The translations under genes were made by a program, and so were the position numbers. A model generated the notes under the pieces. That model had not been told where the DNA came from. It saw nothing but the letters and a program-made list of their open reading frames with translations, and made no database searches. A DNA stretch of 64,000 nt, from assembly GCF_900109175.1 (NCBI RefSeq), contig NZ_FNZE01000015.1:51830-115829 (forward strand), given 5' to 3'. Origin of the DNA: Pseudomonas linyingensis. GTDB lineage: Bacteria > Pseudomonadota > Gammaproteobacteria > Pseudomonadales > Pseudomonadaceae. This document shows, in pieces, positions 1-8,406 of this stretch (its first letter is position 1; every line of letters starts with the position of its first letter).

Positions 1-1058
1 TGACGCAGATTTCCGAACAACTCCTGGTCCAGGCCCATCTGGACGCCAAGCAGCCGCGCCCGCTCACCGAGCTGGAGATCGCCGACTACCGTCAGGCCAT
101 CGCTGCCGAGCTCAAGGCCCGTGACGCCGTGCTGGTTGCCCACTACTACACCGATCCGATCCTCCAGGCGCTGGCCGAGGAAACCGGTGGTTGCGTGTCC
201 GACTCGCTGGAGATGGCCCGCTTCGGCAGCCAGAGTCCGGCCTCGACCATCGTGGTCGCCGGCGTGCGCTTCATGGGCGAGACGGCCAAGATCCTCAACC
301 CCGAAAAGCGCATCCTGATGCCGACCCTCGAAGCGACCTGCTCGCTGGACCTAGGTTGTCCGGTCGAGGAGTTCTCGGCCTTCTGCGACCAGCATCCCGA
401 GCGCACCGTGGTGGTCTACGCCAATACTTCGGCGGCGGTGAAGGCGCGCGCCGACTGGGTGGTGACCTCCAGCTGCGCGGTGGAGATCGTCGAGAGCCTG
501 ATGGACAACGGCGAGAAGATCCTTTGGGCGCCGGATCGCTACCTGGGGGGGTATATCCAGCGCGAAACCGGCGCCGACATGCTGCTCTGGGAGGGTTCGT
601 GCATCGTCCACGAGGAGTTCAAGGCCAAGCAGCTGCACGACCTCAAGGAGCTGTATCCGGAGGCGGCGGTGCTGGTGCACCCGGAATCGCCGGAGTCGGT
701 GATCGCTCTGGCCGACGCGGTGGGCTCCACCAGCCAGCTGATCAAGGCGGCGCAGACCCTGCCCAACCAGATCTTCATCGTCGCCACCGACCGCGGCATC
801 CTCTGGAAGATGCAGCAGCTGTGCCCCGGTAAGTCGTTCATCGAGGCGCCGACCGCCGGCCAGGGCGCGACCTGCCGCAGCTGTGCGCACTGCCCGTGGA
901 TGGCGATGAACACCCTGGAGCGCACGCTCCAGTGCCTGCGTGAGGGCAGCAACGAGATCCATGTCGATCCGGTGCTGATTCCCAAGGCGGTCAAGCCGCT
1001 CAAGCGCATGCTCGACTTCACCCAGGCGGCACGGCTCAAGGTGACCGGCAACGCCTGA
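1..1058 (+). CDS. nadA: Quinolinate synthase NadA (first base of start codon outside window)
   Basis: NadA condenses iminoaspartate with dihydroxyacetone phosphate to quinolinate in cytoplasmic NAD synthesis and carries a [4Fe-4S] cluster. The window opens with TG ACG CAG in the coding frame, so the ATG lacks only its A and the protein is about 352 residues, the normal length. The expected cysteine contexts are all present: [19 protein letters not shown] and the C-terminal [14 protein letters not shown]. The HYYTDP substrate motif near the N terminus and [10 protein letters not shown] also match the family. A strong hairpin terminator follows directly. The divergent gene after it is an M48 protease on the other strand, so nadA ends its own transcription unit. 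Confidence 0.97.
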   Translation, partial: TQISEQLLVQAHLDAKQPRPLTELEIADYRQAIAAELKARDAVLVAHYYTDPILQALAEETGGCVSDSLEMARFGSQSPASTIVVAGVRFMGETAKILNPEKRILMPTLEATCSLDLGCPVEEFSAFCDQHPERTVVVYANTSAAVKARADWVVTSSCAVEIVESLMDNGEKILWAPDRYLGGYIQRETGADMLLWEGSCIVHEEFKAKQLHDLKELYPEAAVLVHPESPESVIALADAVGSTSQLIKAAQTLPNQIFIVATDRGILWKMQQLCPGKSFIEAPTAGQGATCRSCAHCPWMAMNTLERTLQCLREGSNEIHVDPVLIPKAVKPLKRMLDFTQAARLKVTGNA

Positions 1059-1076
1059 TCGGTCGCGCAGATGGCA

Positions 1077-1108
1077 AGAGGCCCGGCAATTGCCGGGCCT
1101 CTGCGTTT
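1077..1108 (+). terminator. Hairpin terminator after nadA
   Basis: A perfect 12-bp inverted repeat (1077-1088 with 1091-1102, 2-nt centre) is followed by GCGTTTT. It lies between the convergent nadA and M48 protease genes, so it could serve both. Confidence 0.8.
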
Positions 1109-1119
1109 TCGCATGCCGC

Positions 1120-2553
1120 TCAGCGCAGCAGCTTGTCGATCATCCGTTTCTCGTCCGCCAGCTCGCTGTGGCGCGCATCGATGCGTGCCGCCAGCTGGAA
1201 GTTGCCGTTGGCGCGGCGACGGGCGAAGTCCAGCTGCTCGAGCGCCTGGTCGTAGTCGCCGACCAAAGCGAAATATTCGGCGCGGGCCTGATGCAGGCCG
1301 ATGATGTTGCCGGACAGGCCGCGGGTTTCCGCCTGTTGGAACCACAGTTCGGCATCGCTGGGGCGCTCCTTGAGCAGGCGGTCGAGCTGCTGTTCGGCCT
1401 CGGCCGGGCGGTTCTGCTTGAGCAGCAGTTCGCTCAGGGCCTGGCGGGTCGGATAGCTGGCCGGATACAGGCCGAGCAGGCGCTGCAGGCGTTGGCTGGC
1501 GGCATCCAGACGGTTGCCGGTGATGTCCAGCTCGACCTGGGCGAGATTGTAGACTATATCGTTGGGCGCCTTGGCCAGCAAGGGCTGCAGGTTGCTGCCG
1601 GCTTCCTTGAGTTGCCCGCTCTTGATCTGCGCCAGGGCGAGGCCATAGCGTGCGGCATCCAGTTCGGGGTTCTCGTCGAGCAGTGCGCGGAAGCGCTGGG
1701 CGGCCAGTCCCGGCGAGCTTTCGTAGGTCAGCTGCACACGGGCGCGCATCAGCTGGTAGCGCAGGGAATCCTGGCTGCCGCTGCCGGCAAACTGTTCGGC
1801 GCGGTTGCGGGTGTCGGCCACCCGCGACTCGCTGAGCGGGTGGGTCAGGAGGAACTCCGGCGGCACGCGGGTATAGCGATATTGACGCATCAGACGCTCG
1901 AACATGCTCGGCATCGCGCGTGGGTCGTAGCCCGCCTGCTGCAGGTTGAGGATGCCGATGCGGTCGGCTTCCTGTTCGTTCTGCCGCGAGAAGCGCCGCT
2001 GCGCCTGGATGGCTGCGGCCTGGGTCGAGGCGATGGCGGCGATCCCGGCATCGCCGGCACCAGCGGCGGCGGCGACCACGCCGGCGAGCATGGCGGCCAT
2101 CAGCGGCACCTGCATGCGCTTCTGTTCCTCGAGGCCGCGGGCAAAGTGGCGTTGCGACAGGTGCGCCAGTTCGTGGGTGAGCACCGAGGCGTATTCGCCC
2201 TCGGTCTGTGCGTGCAGGAACAGGCCGCCGTTGACGCCGATGACCCCGCCGGGGGCGGCGAAGGCGTTGAGCTGCGGGCTGTCGAGCAGGACGAAGACCA
2301 GGCGGCGGTCCTGCAACTGGCTGGTTTCCGCCAGGCGGTAGACGCTGCTTTCGACGAAGTCCTTGAGCAGCGGGTCGGGCAGGCTCTTCACCTGGCCGCG
2401 CAGCACGTTGAGCCAGGCCCTGCCGAGCTGGTGCTCCTGGTCGGGCGAGACGATCGAGGAGCTGGCATCGCCAAGTGCGGGCAGGTCGCTGGCGAAGGCC
2501 GGAGTGGTCAGCAGACAGGTCAGCGTCAGCAGGGTGGGGCGCAGCATCTTCAT
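1120..2553 (-). CDS. bepA: Periplasmic M48 metalloprotease with TPR region (BepA-like)
   Basis: This is a zinc metalloprotease of the BepA/YfgC type, which in E. coli degrades stalled outer-membrane proteins such as LptD and works with the BAM complex. The start at 2553 gives 477 residues (E. coli BepA 487). An N-terminal signal peptide ends near AFA-SD at about residue 21. The HELAH zinc site is at 127-131, and the downstream glutamate ligand lies in NEQEADRIG. The C-terminal half is alpha-helical with TPR-like repeats. A start nine codons further upstream is possible, but MKMLRP gives a standard signal peptide. BamC, a BAM lipoprotein, is encoded only 2.5 kb away. The BepA name rests on family similarity. 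Confidence 0.88.
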   Translation of the reverse strand: MKMLRPTLLTLTCLLTTPAFASDLPALGDASSSIVSPDQEHQLGRAWLNVLRGQVKSLPDPLLKDFVESSVYRLAETSQLQDRRLVFVLLDSPQLNAFAAPGGVIGVNGGLFLHAQTEGEYASVLTHELAHLSQRHFARGLEEQKRMQVPLMAAMLAGVVAAAAGAGDAGIAAIASTQAAAIQAQRRFSRQNEQEADRIGILNLQQAGYDPRAMPSMFERLMRQYRYTRVPPEFLLTHPLSESRVADTRNRAEQFAGSGSQDSLRYQLMRARVQLTYESSPGLAAQRFRALLDENPELDAARYGLALAQIKSGQLKEAGSNLQPLLAKAPNDIVYNLAQVELDITGNRLDAASQRLQRLLGLYPASYPTRQALSELLLKQNRPAEAEQQLDRLLKERPSDAELWFQQAETRGLSGNIIGLHQARAEYFALVGDYDQALEQLDFARRRANGNFQLAARIDARHSELADEKRMIDKLLR

Positions 2554-2659
2554 CGCTCGGACTCGGTACGGCAAAGTAGCTACTCTAGCCGCAGCCAGGC
2601 CCGGCTGGCCAGCGATGCGCCGGCTTGGCTATGCTGCGCGGCATTTGCGGGGAGAGATC

Positions 2660-2911
2660 ATGACCGAGATTACCGGGCCGGTGCCGGCCCACGACGCCGA
2701 GCTGGATGCCAGTGGCTTGAATTGTCCGTTGCCGTTGCTCAAGGCCAAGCTGGAGCTCAACCGCCTGCCCAGTGGCGCGGTGCTCAAGGTGATTGCCACC
2801 GATGCCGGCTCCCAGCGCGACTTTCGCGCCTTCGCCCGTCTGGCCGGGCACGCGCTGCTGCATGAAGAGGAGGAGGCGGGCTGCTTTCGCTACTGGCTGC
2901 GCAAGGCCTGA
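2660..2911 (+). CDS. TusA/SirA-family sulfur carrier protein
   Basis: This small cytoplasmic protein of 83 residues has the TusA/SirA fold. The diagnostic CPLPLLKAK motif (CPxP) supplies the persulfide-carrying cysteine at about residue 22, and a VIATDAGSQRDF strand follows as in the family. The start codon has a GGAGAG Shine-Dalgarno seven bases upstream. It is transcribed divergently from the M48 protease. In P. aeruginosa a protein of this family at the same locus (PA1006, from memory) affects persulfide supply for molybdenum cofactor and nitrate respiration. Whether it is TusA itself or a paralogue cannot be decided here. Confidence 0.85.
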   Translation: MTEITGPVPAHDAELDASGLNCPLPLLKAKLELNRLPSGAVLKVIATDAGSQRDFRAFARLAGHALLHEEEEAGCFRYWLRKA

Positions 2912-2917
2912 AGCAAT

Positions 2918-2943
2918 ACCGGCCGGCAGGGCTGCCGGCCGGT
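2918..2943. terminator. GC-rich hairpin between convergent genes
   Basis: A perfect 11-bp stem (2918-2928 with 2933-2943, 4-nt loop) sits between the TusA-like gene and bcp, which converge. It lacks a clear T-run on either strand, so termination is likely but unproven. Confidence 0.5.
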
Positions 2944-2953
2944 CAGCAAGGCT

Positions 2954-3427
2954 TCAGCCGGCGTTGAGGGTGCGGGCGGCCGTCAGCACGGCGTCGACAT
3001 GGCCCGGCACCTTGACGCCGCGCCACTCCTGGCGCAACACGCCGTCCTTGTCGATCAGGAAGGTGCTGCGCTCGATGCCGAGGTACTCCTTGCCGTACAG
3101 CTTCTTCGGCTTGATCACCTCGAACAGCTGGCACAGTTGCTCGTCGGCGTCGGACAGCAGTTCGAAGGGGAACTCCTGCTTGCCCTTGAAGTTCTCGTGG
3201 GACTTCAGGCTGTCGCGCGACACGCCGAACACCAGGGTGTTGGCGGCGGCGAACTCGTTGTGCAGGTCACGGAAGTTCTGGCCTTCGGTGGTGCAGCCCG
3301 GGGTGCTGTCTTTCGGATAGAAATACAGCACCACCTGCTGGCCCTTGAGCGCGCTGAGCACCACCTGCTGGCCGCTGGTGGCCTGGATCTGGAAATCGGC
3401 GACGGGCGAATCGATGGCTACCGGCAT
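2954..3427 (-). CDS. bcp: Thioredoxin-dependent thiol peroxidase (bacterioferritin comigratory protein)
   Basis: This is a 157-residue peroxiredoxin of the Bcp/PrxQ class, which reduces hydrogen peroxide and organic hydroperoxides in the cytoplasm. The peroxidatic cysteine is Cys45 in PKDSTPGCTTE. The resolving cysteine that many Bcp proteins have five residues later (Cys50) is Gln here. The next cysteine is in DEQLCQLF, so the protein may be of the 1-Cys type or use that distal cysteine. LGIERSTFLIDKDG is also typical of the family. It lies 25 bp downstream of gcvR on the same strand, and the two probably share a transcript. Confidence 0.93.
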   Translation of the reverse strand: MPVAIDSPVADFQIQATSGQQVVLSALKGQQVVLYFYPKDSTPGCTTEGQNFRDLHNEFAAANTLVFGVSRDSLKSHENFKGKQEFPFELLSDADEQLCQLFEVIKPKKLYGKEYLGIERSTFLIDKDGVLRQEWRGVKVPGHVDAVLTAARTLNAG

Positions 3428-3452
3428 GCGGAACTCCTGGGGGGAATGGGGA

Positions 3453-4010
3453 TTACGGATTCTGCGGGCGCCAGGGTTCGATCAGGGCGTCGAGGTTGAG
3501 GGCGTCGGCGAAGTCGAGGAACTGGTCGCGCAGCCAGCTGATCTGCGTGCCCGGCGGCAGGGTCACGGTGATGGTGGCGTTGAGCAGCAGGGTGCCGGTC
3601 TGCGGCGCCTGATAGGTGTCGCAGGTGAGGTTTTCCAGTTCGACATGATGATCGGTAAAGAACTGACACAGCTCGCCGATGATGTCCGGCCGATAGGCGG
3701 CGCTGATGTAGGCCACGTAGGGCAGGGCGTTGGCGCGCTCGACGGCGGCGGCGCTGCGGGTCATGTTGATGCTGAACTTGTGGCGCTTGGCCAGCGGCGC
3801 CAGGCTGGCTTCCAGGCGCGCCAGCGCGTCCCAGCTGCCGGCAACCTGCAGCACCAGGGCGCTGTACTCGCCATGCCGGGTCAGGCGGCTGCTGATCACG
3901 TTGCAGCGGCTTTCCTGGCTGGCGCGACAGAGCACGCTGGTGAGCTCCATGGGCGAGGCTCCCAGGGCGCTGATCACGAGAAACTGTTCACGGGGTTGGG
4001 GGGTCGACAT
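3453..4010 (-). CDS. gcvR: Glycine cleavage system transcriptional repressor GcvR
   Basis: This 185-residue protein has two ACT domains in tandem (about 8-85 and 95-175) and no DNA-binding domain. In E. coli GcvR binds GcvA and blocks activation of the glycine cleavage genes when glycine is low. The ATG at 4010 (MSTPQPREQF) was chosen over upstream starts because the upstream 45 codons are low-complexity and unlike the family. It is divergent from dapA with about 170 bp between the starts, and bcp follows at a short gap. The name rests on domain layout and locus order. Confidence 0.88.
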   Translation of the reverse strand: MSTPQPREQFLVISALGASPMELTSVLCRASQESRCNVISSRLTRHGEYSALVLQVAGSWDALARLEASLAPLAKRHKFSINMTRSAAAVERANALPYVAYISAAYRPDIIGELCQFFTDHHVELENLTCDTYQAPQTGTLLLNATITVTLPPGTQISWLRDQFLDFADALNLDALIEPWRPQNP

Positions 4011-4180
4011 GCAGAATTCCTGGTGCAAAGAGATGGCGGCAGAGCACGCGCCGGCAGAGCCGGGAAGGGTAGCGAAAAGCGCCGGCAAGGGGAATGCCTG
4101 GCAGCCTGCCGCCAGCTTGTGCAAGGCTGGTGGCATCAGTACCATTACGCCTTTATCTATATAGCGGCAGGAGTGGTTGC

Positions 4181-5059
4181 ATGATTACGGGCAGCATGGT
4201 GGCACTGGTCACGCCCATGGATGCAGAAGGCCGTCTGGATTGGGATAGCCTGACCCAGCTGGTCGATTTTCACCTCCAGGAAGGCACCAACGCCATCGTC
4301 GCGGTCGGCACCACGGGTGAGTCCGCCACGCTGGACGTCGACGAACACGTCGCGGTGATCCGCCACGTGGTCAAGCAGGTCGCCGGACGCATTCCGGTGA
4401 TCGCCGGTACCGGGGCCAACTCCACCCGCGAGGCCATCGAACTGACCGCCGCCGCCAAGCAGGCCGGCGTCGATGCCTGCCTGCTGGTCACCCCGTACTA
4501 CAACAAGCCGACCCAGGAAGGCCTGTACCTGCACCACCGCAAGATCGCCGAGTCGGTGGCCATTCCGCAGATCCTCTACAACGTGCCGGGGCGTACCGCC
4601 TGCGACATGCTGGCCGACACCATTGCCCGCCTGTCCACGGTGGCGAACATCATCGGCGTCAAGGAAGCCACCGGCGACCTGCAGCGTGGCAAGGAAGTGC
4701 TGGACAAGGTCGCCTCCGGCTTCCTGGTCTACTCCGGCGACGACGCCACCGCGGTCGAGCTGATGCTGATGGGCGCCCAAGGCAACATTTCGGTGACCGC
4801 CAACGTCGCTCCGCGTGCGATGAGCGAGCTGTGCGCCGCCGCCATGCGTGGCGATGCCGCCACCGGTCGCGCGATCAACGAGCGCCTGATGCCGCTGCAC
4901 AAGCAACTGTTCTGCGAAGCCAACCCCATTCCGGTGAAGTGGGCCCTGCACGAGATGGGTCTGATTCCCGAAGGCATCCGCCTGCCCCTGACCTGGCTCA
5001 GCCAGGACTGCCAGGAGCCGCTGCGTCAGGCCATGCGCCAGGCCGGTGTGCTGGCCTGA
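4181..5059 (+). CDS. dapA: 4-hydroxy-tetrahydrodipicolinate synthase
   Basis: DapA condenses pyruvate with aspartate semialdehyde in the first committed step of lysine and diaminopimelate synthesis. The protein has 292 residues. The Schiff-base lysine is Lys161 in GVKEATGD, and Tyr133 in LYNVPGRT matches E. coli numbering. The GTTGESATL substrate loop is present near residue 43. The ATG at 4181 follows GCAGGAG. bamC begins 16 bp after the stop, and the dapA-bamC pair is conserved in gammaproteobacteria. lysC, which feeds this step, is encoded 34 kb away in the window. Confidence 0.97.
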   Translation: MITGSMVALVTPMDAEGRLDWDSLTQLVDFHLQEGTNAIVAVGTTGESATLDVDEHVAVIRHVVKQVAGRIPVIAGTGANSTREAIELTAAAKQAGVDACLLVTPYYNKPTQEGLYLHHRKIAESVAIPQILYNVPGRTACDMLADTIARLSTVANIIGVKEATGDLQRGKEVLDKVASGFLVYSGDDATAVELMLMGAQGNISVTANVAPRAMSELCAAAMRGDAATGRAINERLMPLHKQLFCEANPIPVKWALHEMGLIPEGIRLPLTWLSQDCQEPLRQAMRQAGVLA

Positions 5060-5075
5060 TCGACGGAGAACATGC

Positions 5076-5789
5076 ATGAAGCAACTGGCCGGACTTTCCG
5101 CGCTTGCCCTGATCATCGCTGCCAGCAGCGGCTGCGGCTGGATCTGGGGCGATAATGGCTACTTTCGAGACCGTGGCAGCGACTACCTGACCGCCCGCGA
5201 AACGGCTCCGATGCAGCTGCCGCCGGATGTCCAGGTGCGTCGCCTCGAGCCCTTGCTGCCGGTGCCGGCCGCCGTGTCGACATCCACTGCCGAGGGCAAG
5301 TTCGAGGTGCCGCGTCCGCAGGCGCTGAGCGCTGCCGCCCTGCGCGGCGATGACGCGGAGCAGGGCGGCAGCGTGTCGCTGCTGGCCGACCGCAGCTACG
5401 ATGCGCCGGATCGCGTCAGCCTGACCACCGACGGCAGCGGCAATCCGCTGCTCAGCCTGGCCAGCGATTTCGATCGGGCCTGGTCGGCGGTGGGCCGCGC
5501 GCTGCAGGATGGCGATGTGCGGGTCGACGACATGAACCGCAGTCTCGGTCTCTACTACATCAACCTCGCCGAAGGGGCGGAAAAGCCCGACGAGGAGCCG
5601 GGTTTCTTCGCGCGTCTGCTGGGCAGCGATGATGCCGCAGAGGATGAGGCGAGTGCCGAGCGTTACCAGGTCCGCCTGACCACCGTGGGCGACAGCGTCC
5701 AGGTGTCGGTCGAGAAAAGCCTCGAGAGCGTGGCGCCGAGCGATGTGGCGCGCCGCGTGCTGGAGTTGATCCAGGAACATCTCGGCTGA
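5076..5789 (+). CDS. bamC: Outer-membrane assembly lipoprotein BamC
   Basis: BamC is a lipoprotein partner of the BamA outer-membrane protein insertase. The protein has 237 residues, shorter than E. coli BamC (344). It has a lipoprotein signal with the modified Cys at position 20 (ASSGCGW). A disordered N-terminal stretch with [14 protein letters not shown] follows, and the C-terminal helix-grip domain contains [13 protein letters not shown] and a terminal ALKLxQ-like helix. It is co-directional with dapA 16 bp upstream. A terminator follows, so dapA-bamC looks like one unit. Confidence 0.9.
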   Translation: MKQLAGLSALALIIAASSGCGWIWGDNGYFRDRGSDYLTARETAPMQLPPDVQVRRLEPLLPVPAAVSTSTAEGKFEVPRPQALSAAALRGDDAEQGGSVSLLADRSYDAPDRVSLTTDGSGNPLLSLASDFDRAWSAVGRALQDGDVRVDDMNRSLGLYYINLAEGAEKPDEEPGFFARLLGSDDAAEDEASAERYQVRLTTVGDSVQVSVEKSLESVAPSDVARRVLELIQEHLG

Positions 5790-5822
5790 ATCGGGCCGCA
5801 GCCCCCAGCCGCTACCCACGAT

Positions 5823-5856
5823 AGGCGAAACCCCCAGGGTTTCGCCTGTTTTGTTT
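5823..5856 (+). terminator. Rho-independent terminator between bamC and purC
   Basis: A perfect 11-bp stem (5823-5833 with 5837-5847, loop CCA) is followed by GTTTTGTTT. It ends about 30 bp before the purC start codon, which leaves almost no room for a separate purC promoter after it. It may therefore act as a partial terminator or attenuator. Confidence 0.85.
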
Positions 5857-5877
5857 GCCAGAGACGGAAATGCCGAT

Positions 5878-6747
5878 ATGAGCACACCCACCACCCTGAG
5901 CCTGAAGAAGATCTACTCGGGCAAGGTTCGCGACCTCTACGAAATCGACGACAAGCGCATGCTGATGGTGGCCACCGATCGTCTGTCGGCCTTCGACGTC
6001 ATCCTCGACGAGCCGATCCCGGAGAAGGGCAAGATCCTCACCGCCATCTCCAACTTCTGGTTCGACAAGCTCAAGGACCTGGTGCCCAACCACTTCACCG
6101 GCGACAAGGTCGAGGACGTGGTGCCGGCCGCCGAGCTGCCGCTGGTGGAGGGCCGTGCGGTGGTGGCCAAGCGCCTCAAGCCGGTCGCCGTCGAGGCCAT
6201 CGTGCGCGGCTATCTGGTCGGTTCGGGCTGGAAGGAATATCAGAAGAGCGGTACCGTCTGCGGCATCGCCCTGCCGGCCGGGCTGAAGGAGGCGGCCAAG
6301 CTGCCGCAGCCGATCTTCACCCCCTCGACCAAGGCCGCCGTCGGCGACCATGACGAGAACATCTCCTTTGCACAGTGCGAGGCGATCATCGGTGCCGAGC
6401 TGGCCGCCAAGGTGCGCGACACCGCCATCGCCCTGTACAGCGCCGCGGTCGAGTACGCCGCCACCCGCGGCATCATCATCGCCGACACCAAGTTCGAGTT
6501 CGGTCTGGACGAGGATGGCACCCTGACCCTGATGGACGAGGCGCTGACTCCGGACTCCAGCCGCTTCTGGCCGGCCGACAGCTACGCCGAAGGCACCAAT
6601 CCGCCGAGCTTCGACAAGCAGTTCGTGCGTGACTGGCTGGAGTCCACCGGCTGGAACAAGGAGCCGCCGGCGCCGGCGGTGCCAGCCGAGGTGGCGCAGA
6701 AGACCGCGGACAAGTACCGCGAAGCGCTGACCCGGCTGACCTGCTGA
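5878..6747 (+). CDS. purC: SAICAR synthetase (long-type phosphoribosylaminoimidazole-succinocarboxamide synthase)
   Basis: PurC joins aspartate to CAIR in purine synthesis. This protein has 289 residues and the sequence style of the longer class ([51 protein letters not shown]). The roughly 237-residue PurC that I associate with Pseudomonas starts differently. The ATG at 5878 has GGA nine bases upstream. A three-codon minigene (5870-5881) overlaps it by ATGA, perhaps by chance. The gene follows the dapA-bamC terminator closely. Function is certain from the motifs. The unusual point is which class occupies this locus. Confidence 0.95.
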   Translation: MSTPTTLSLKKIYSGKVRDLYEIDDKRMLMVATDRLSAFDVILDEPIPEKGKILTAISNFWFDKLKDLVPNHFTGDKVEDVVPAAELPLVEGRAVVAKRLKPVAVEAIVRGYLVGSGWKEYQKSGTVCGIALPAGLKEAAKLPQPIFTPSTKAAVGDHDENISFAQCEAIIGAELAAKVRDTAIALYSAAVEYAATRGIIIADTKFEFGLDEDGTLTLMDEALTPDSSRFWPADSYAEGTNPPSFDKQFVRDWLESTGWNKEPPAPAVPAEVAQKTADKYREALTRLTC

Positions 6748-6803
6748 GCACTGCTGCGGCGCGCAAGCAACTGATCCTGCGTGAAAAAATTCTCGCAAGG
6801 GGC

Positions 6804-6832
6804 TTCGCCAAACGGATTTGAGCTGGTATTAT
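6804..6832 (+). promoter_or_regulatory. Candidate promoter of tRNA-Ser(CGA)
   Basis: A TATTAT -10 box at 6827-6832 stands 14 bp before the tRNA with a weak TTCGCC -35 at 17-bp spacing. The call rests on position and the -10 only. Confidence 0.4.
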
Positions 6833-6845
6833 TCGCGCCGACTTG

Positions 6846-6935
6846 GGGGAGATGCCGGAGTGGTCGAACGGGACGGATTCGAAATCCGTTGTATTCGCAA
6901 GAGTACCTAGGGTTCGAATCCCTATCTCCCCGCCA
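6846..6935 (+). tRNA. tRNA-Ser (anticodon CGA)
   Basis: This 90-nt class II tRNA has the acceptor stem GGGGAGA/TCTCCCC, discriminator G and an encoded CCA at 6933-6935. The anticodon loop reads TTCGAAA (anticodon CGA, decoding UCG). A long variable arm and the T-loop TTCGAAT are present. A strong terminator follows 10 bp later. Confidence 0.97.
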
Positions 6936-6945
6936 TATTGACGTT

Positions 6946-6975
6946 GAAAGCCCCGCATTGCGGGGCTTTCGCGTT
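6946..6975 (+). terminator. Terminator of tRNA-Ser(CGA)
   Basis: A perfect 11-bp stem (6946-6956 with 6960-6970, loop ATT) is followed by GCGTTT. Confidence 0.85.
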
Positions 6976-7240
6976 TCTGGGATACGTCAGTCCCGCTACC
7001 CCTTGGCTGCTTGTCCTTCCTCTGTACTCCCCCCGCCTGAAACCGGCGAATTGCGGGCATTCGAGTGGCCGGATGCGACCCTGTTCGGTAAAAGTGATAA
7101 CCACGCGACGGCTGCTGGTTTTTGCGCTAATAGGTCTTATGATCTGCGCGGTTTGCCCGACGGCCATCCATCTCCGCACTCAGGCTGCCACGCAAGTCAG
7201 GCAACAATCATTTCCTCCATCGACGAATGGACTCCTCATC

Positions 7241-8296
7241 GTGAAAAAATGGATCGCTGCGCCGTTGCTGGCGCTCTCGGTTGCTGCAGCCCAAGCCCAG
7301 TCCCTGAACGTCGCCAACTGGAACGACTATATCGATCCCGCGGTGCTGGAGGCCTTCACCCGGGAAACGGGTATCGAGGTCAACTACCAGACCTACGACA
7401 ACGACCAGGAGGTCTACGACCTGCTGAAAAAAGGAGAGTCGCTCGATGTGGTGGTGCCTTCCACCGACAATTTCGGCAAGCTGATCGAGGAGGGGCTGCT
7501 GCGCCCCTATGCGGCGGCGAGCCTGCCCGGCTTCGAGGTCCTCGAGCCGCTGATCATGACGCGCCTGGCCGGTCATGACCCGGCCCGCGAGTATGGCGTG
7601 CCCTACCTGTGGGGCAGCATCGGCCTGGCGGTGAACGTGCCGCTGGCCGAGGCGGCGCTGGGTGGTCCGGTGCCCAGGACCTGGGGGCTGGTGTTCGACA
7701 AGGAACTGGTCAAGCGGCTGTCGTCCTGCGGTGTCACCGTGCTGGACTCCGCCAACGATGTGGTCAGCCTGCTGGTGAACTATCGGGGGCGCAGTCTGAA
7801 TCATATTGGCGAGAACTACGCCTCGCGCTCGTTGGAATATCTGGGCGAACTGCGCCCGCATTACCGCTATGTCAGCAGCAGTGACTACATCGACGATCTG
7901 AGCGCCGGCAAGAACTGCGTGAGCATGGCCTGGACGGGGGATGCGCTGGCGGCAGAAGCGGAAGGCCGGCCGGTGAAGTTGATCGAGCCCGAGGAGGGCA
8001 GTCTGGTGTTTGTCGACATCCTGGCGATTCCGGCCGCGGCGCAGAATGTCGAGGGGGCCAAGGCCTTCATCAGTTACATGCTGCGTCCAGAGGTCTCCGC
8101 CCAGATCGCCCGGGCTACCTACTACCAGACGCCGAACACCAAGGCGCGCCAGGTGCTGGAGGCCGCTGACGAGCATTTCCATGCCGCCAAGCTGTCCGCC
8201 GGCATGTTCGGCTATGTGGCGCCGAAGGCGGAGGTGGGCAAGCTGATCGAAGACTCTTGGCCGCGGCTGCAGCAGGGGGTGTCGGCGCCCCGCTGA
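7241..8296 (+). CDS. Polyamine (spermidine/putrescine) periplasmic binding protein, PotF/PotD-like
   Basis: This 351-residue protein resembles the substrate-binding component of polyamine ABC importers. A GTG start gives the signal peptide MKKWIAAPLLALSVAAAQA with cleavage after AQA. The mature N terminus LNVANWNDYIDP and later segments YDNDQEVYDLL, DVVVPSTDNFGKLI, YLWGSIGLAVN and SMAWTGDA are typical of PotF/PotD. It is shorter than PotF (about 365). No permease or ATPase genes are adjacent, so it is an orphan binding protein serving a transporter elsewhere or acting as a sensor partner. The GTG was chosen because it gives a perfect signal peptide, although its Shine-Dalgarno is weak. Confidence 0.88.
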   Translation: MKKWIAAPLLALSVAAAQAQSLNVANWNDYIDPAVLEAFTRETGIEVNYQTYDNDQEVYDLLKKGESLDVVVPSTDNFGKLIEEGLLRPYAAASLPGFEVLEPLIMTRLAGHDPAREYGVPYLWGSIGLAVNVPLAEAALGGPVPRTWGLVFDKELVKRLSSCGVTVLDSANDVVSLLVNYRGRSLNHIGENYASRSLEYLGELRPHYRYVSSSDYIDDLSAGKNCVSMAWTGDALAAEAEGRPVKLIEPEEGSLVFVDILAIPAAAQNVEGAKAFISYMLRPEVSAQIARATYYQTPNTKARQVLEAADEHFHAAKLSAGMFGYVAPKAEVGKLIEDSWPRLQQGVSAPR

Positions 8297-8319
8297 AGCC
8301 TTTGTCTCCCTCGCATGCA

Positions 8320-8341
8320 AAGCCCTGAGTGATCGGGGCTT
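8320..8341. terminator. Weak hairpin between convergent genes
   Basis: A 6-bp stem, AAGCCC with GGGCTT (8320-8325 and 8336-8341, 10-nt loop), lies between the polyamine-binding gene and the MFS gene, which converge. There is no T-run. Confidence 0.3.
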
Positions 8342-8406
8342 GGTCGTGTTGATCGCACGTACCCCTAGGCTGCGCCGTGCCATATCCAGGCGCGGCCTGC
8401 CTTCAT

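Noticed and set aside
6476..7060. Minus-strand frame containing GGEIGIRTLGTLANTTDF
   Set aside because: This is translation of the antisense strand of tRNA-Ser, a known annotation artefact. The frames at 40868-41245 and 46247-46945 are the same kind over tRNA-Arg genes.
6938..7240. 101-codon N-terminal extension of the polyamine-binding protein
   Set aside because: It would begin inside the tRNA terminator and bury the signal peptide. The GTG at 7241 gives a normal secreted protein.
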